Source: Gammaproteobacteria bacterium
GTDB lineage: Bacteria > Pseudomonadota > Gammaproteobacteria > Natronospirales > REEB76
Length of the DNA: 39,125 nt
Assembly: GCA_018971365.1 (NCBI GenBank)
Contig: JAGXAZ010000003.1
Span: forward strand, 1-39,125
Reading direction: 5' to 3'
Part shown: positions 37,340 through 39,125 of the stretch, piece by piece
How positions within the stretch are numbered: the stretch's first letter is position 1
Layout: each line of letters starts with the position of its first letter
The notes under the pieces: model-generated
What the model was told of the DNA's origin: nothing
Databases searched by the model: none
Seen by the model: only the letters and a program-made list of their open reading frames with translations
Position numbers and translations under genes: made by a program

Positions 37340-39081
37340 CTTTCTACCCAGCCGGTTTCAAGACTGAGCGCCTGCGCGCGGGTCGATTCCGGATTGAGAA
37401 CGCCGCGAGCTACGGCGCGTATAAAATTCCGGTCCTCGCGTGCATTGATGATAAACATCGCCGCACCCATCTGGCGTGCCACTTGCGTCAACAGCTTGCG
37501 CTCCTCGGCAGCGTAATGCTCCCCGGGCCGGTTAGCGCATACCAGCGCCCCCTGCAATTCACCGAACGCGGTCATGGGGAACACATATCCGTCGGTCCCA
37601 AGCGCGCTCGTCAGTTCTGACAGGTCAACCTCATTTTGCCCGGTGCGTGCCGCGGCGAAGGCGGCATCGTCAATTTTCACACTCTCCGGGTAGGCATTCT
37701 CCCACTCGCGGCGTGCCGCGGTGTATCTGTCACCTTTACGCAGGTATATGGCGACACCGGGCGTGCCCAGCTTCTCACGCAGGGTTTGCATGGCCACAGT
37801 CAATAGTTCCTCGATATGTTCATAGCCTCCACAGTGGTGTGCGAAGCGTCGCAGCGCCTTCTCCGCTAGGTATTTTTTCCGGAAGAACACCTGCTCCACG
37901 ATCCGATCCAGGTACGTCCGCACCCGGCTGAGCACAATGCCCAAGGCCAGCGGCACGATGACCTGCACCAGCAGGCTTGCGTTGGTACCGAGGGCCGCGT
38001 GTTCCACGAGACTGTTGACGGCGGCGAGAATGCCGACCACGAGTGCGGTCATGCCGCCATATACCAAGGTGCGATCAATGAACACGGAAACATCCACCAC
38101 CCGGTGGCGCAGCACCGCATACAGGAAGCCCGTCATAGCGGCCACAAACATAAAACTATACGTTATATTTAAAGCCAAAAACCCCAGTAGGTGTGTGTCA
38201 CTTATAAAAATGCCCACCACAAACACCCCACTGCTCCACAGCATCCAGCGCAGGCGCAGACGCCACACCCGCTCCGCACGGCGATAGCTTGCGAACAGCA
38301 GCGCGACCGGGACGAGGTAACTGGCGGGCAAGGAAAAACCATACCGGGACCGCCACAGTTCCGCCCAGCCCGTGGCCACGAAGACGAGGTATCCGCCAAT
38401 CGCCCAGATGATCCCGACACCGAGGAGCAGGAGAAAGCTCCCGCGCCAGAGCGCCCTGGCCCGTGGGGTGAGCATGGTGCCTACCATGGATTCCACCAGC
38501 ATGTAGAAACCGACCCGCGCGAGCAGGAAAAGGATGATCATTCCCAGCAGGACGCTCAACCCTAGCATCCCATTGAGCGGTACCCCCAGACCAGCGGTGC
38601 CGGCCAGAAAGGCGATCGCCCAGAGCGCCAAGCCTGCGGCCGCCCGGTCACGGCCGCGCCACAAAGCGAGCAACGCAATCCCGCTGAGCAGCACATAGAA
38701 ACAAAGCGATGCCCACTCAAACCACCGCACACCGGTGACGGTGCTGCGATCCACACTCGTGATCGGGACCATGACCACGGTCCCGCGCCGGCGAATCACG
38801 AACTCATAGGTGCGCCCCAGCGGGAGGGTTCCCAGTATGTAGCTGATGCCTATCCCGATGCGGGTCGAGCGCGGCGTGGCGGCGAGATCGATCTGATCGC
38901 CTGCCTTAAGGGCCTTCGGTAACGAAACGCCTGGAATCGGCTCGATGACACCGGTATGCGCGCTCACTATGTTGATAGCGAATGGCAATCCGGAGCGCCT
39001 GAATACCATAAAACCGGAATAGGCACAGGCCAGCACGACGAAAACCGTGATGAGAATCAAAAGCCCGTAGCGGCGAGGCAT
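37336..39081 (-). CDS. multi-helix membrane sensor-like protein with a C-terminal GAF-like domain
   Basis: This 581-aa protein has an N-terminal anchor (7-27), a periplasmic segment with a PDZ-like stretch (about 40-120, TGVIEPIPGVSLPKALKAGD), then eight or so helices between 120 and 390. A charged helical linker (SRVRTYLDRIVEQVFFRKKY) leads into a GAF-like domain (about 425-560) with HIEELLTVAMQTL and VCANRPGEHYAAEERKLL. No kinase, GGDEF or other output domain follows, so it may signal by contact with a partner. The downstream ArnD-like gene is the obvious candidate (4-nt overlap). The start is ATG 39081, 45 nt from the window edge. Confidence 0.65.
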   Translation of the reverse strand: MPRRYGLLILITVFVVLACAYSGFMVFRRSGLPFAINIVSAHTGVIEPIPGVSLPKALKAGDQIDLAATPRSTRIGIGISYILGTLPLGRTYEFVIRRRGTVVMVPITSVDRSTVTGVRWFEWASLCFYVLLSGIALLALWRGRDRAAAGLALWAIAFLAGTAGLGVPLNGMLGLSVLLGMIILFLLARVGFYMLVESMVGTMLTPRARALWRGSFLLLLGVGIIWAIGGYLVFVATGWAELWRSRYGFSLPASYLVPVALLFASYRRAERVWRLRLRWMLWSSGVFVVGIFISDTHLLGFLALNITYSFMFVAAMTGFLYAVLRHRVVDVSVFIDRTLVYGGMTALVVGILAAVNSLVEHAALGTNASLLVQVIVPLALGIVLSRVRTYLDRIVEQVFFRKKYLAEKALRRFAHHCGGYEHIEELLTVAMQTLREKLGTPGVAIYLRKGDRYTAARREWENAYPESVKIDDAAFAAARTGQNEVDLSELTSALGTDGYVFPMTAFGELQGALVCANRPGEHYAAEERKLLTQVARQMGAAMFIINAREDRNFIRAVARGVLNPESTRAQALSLETGWVES

Positions 39082-39125
39082 GGCAATCTCCTGTTAACGT
39101 TATATCGAAGCGTGCGCAATGCGCA

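Overview
The window is a 39.1 kb stretch of a GC-rich proteobacterial chromosome. The source is most likely a gammaproteobacterium with Xanthomonadales- or Nevskiales-like affinities. Supporting signs are a LexA gene with a perfect CTGT-N8-ACAG SOS box, a DUF3301 gene, a YIP1-family membrane gene, REP-like elements of the GGGAGCGGC...GCCGCGAT type, an S9 peptidase, and a 1063-residue PutA. The gene content is mostly chromosomal and metabolic. I saw no phage genes, transposase, CRISPR array, tRNA or rRNA.

Layout. (1) 1-1.7 kb: the 5' end of typA/bipA (minus), an RRM RNA-binding protein and a YIP1-family membrane protein. (2) 1.7-9.6 kb, all plus strand: a HlyD/MacA adaptor, a MacB-type ATPase and two tandem FtsX-type permeases. 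These are followed at short spacing by a glycerophosphodiesterase, a short GlpD-like oxidoreductase and a GlpK-like FGGY kinase. A perfect palindrome overlaps the predicted promoter of this run. (3) 9.6-15.5 kb: a methyltransferase pseudogene, an orphan lipoprotein (minus), a three-BON-domain protein, a membrane diguanylate cyclase, a DUF3301 protein and an APC permease. (4) 15.5-19.7 kb: ArfB and an HD-GYP protein (minus), a small basic exported protein (plus), then lexA, a hypothetical and a glutathione S-transferase (minus). (5) 19.7-23.45 kb: an aldo/keto reductase and a copper module (P1B ATPase plus CsoR-type repressor with a palindromic operator). (6) 23.7-30.8 kb: putA, a sulfotransferase-like gene and a class IV aminotransferase (minus), divergent from a secreted S9 peptidase. 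(7) 30.8-34.9 kb: a REP element, a decayed membrane-protein gene, a second aldo/keto reductase and a zinc alcohol dehydrogenase (minus), divergent from a LysR regulator. (8) 35-39.1 kb: isocitrate dehydrogenase, a second REP-like element, and an ArnD-like deacetylase translationally coupled to a multi-helix membrane protein with a GAF-like C-terminus.

How the genes work together. The clearest functional units are the exporter (adaptor, ATPase, two permeases), a putative glycerophosphodiester salvage run (GDPD, GlpD-like, FGGY kinase), the Cu(I) efflux module and its repressor, amino-acid catabolism (PutA, aminotransferase), and a LysR-controlled redox pair (ADH, AKR). The least explained parts are the GDPD/short-GlpD/altered-kinase run, the aminotransferase-sulfotransferase overlap pair, the HD-GYP protein that lacks its HD histidine, and the ArnD-like/GAF-sensor pair. 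Three decayed genes (a methyltransferase with an internal deletion, a frameshifted membrane protein and a possible cupin remnant) show ongoing gene loss. No single locus looks like a defence or mobile system.
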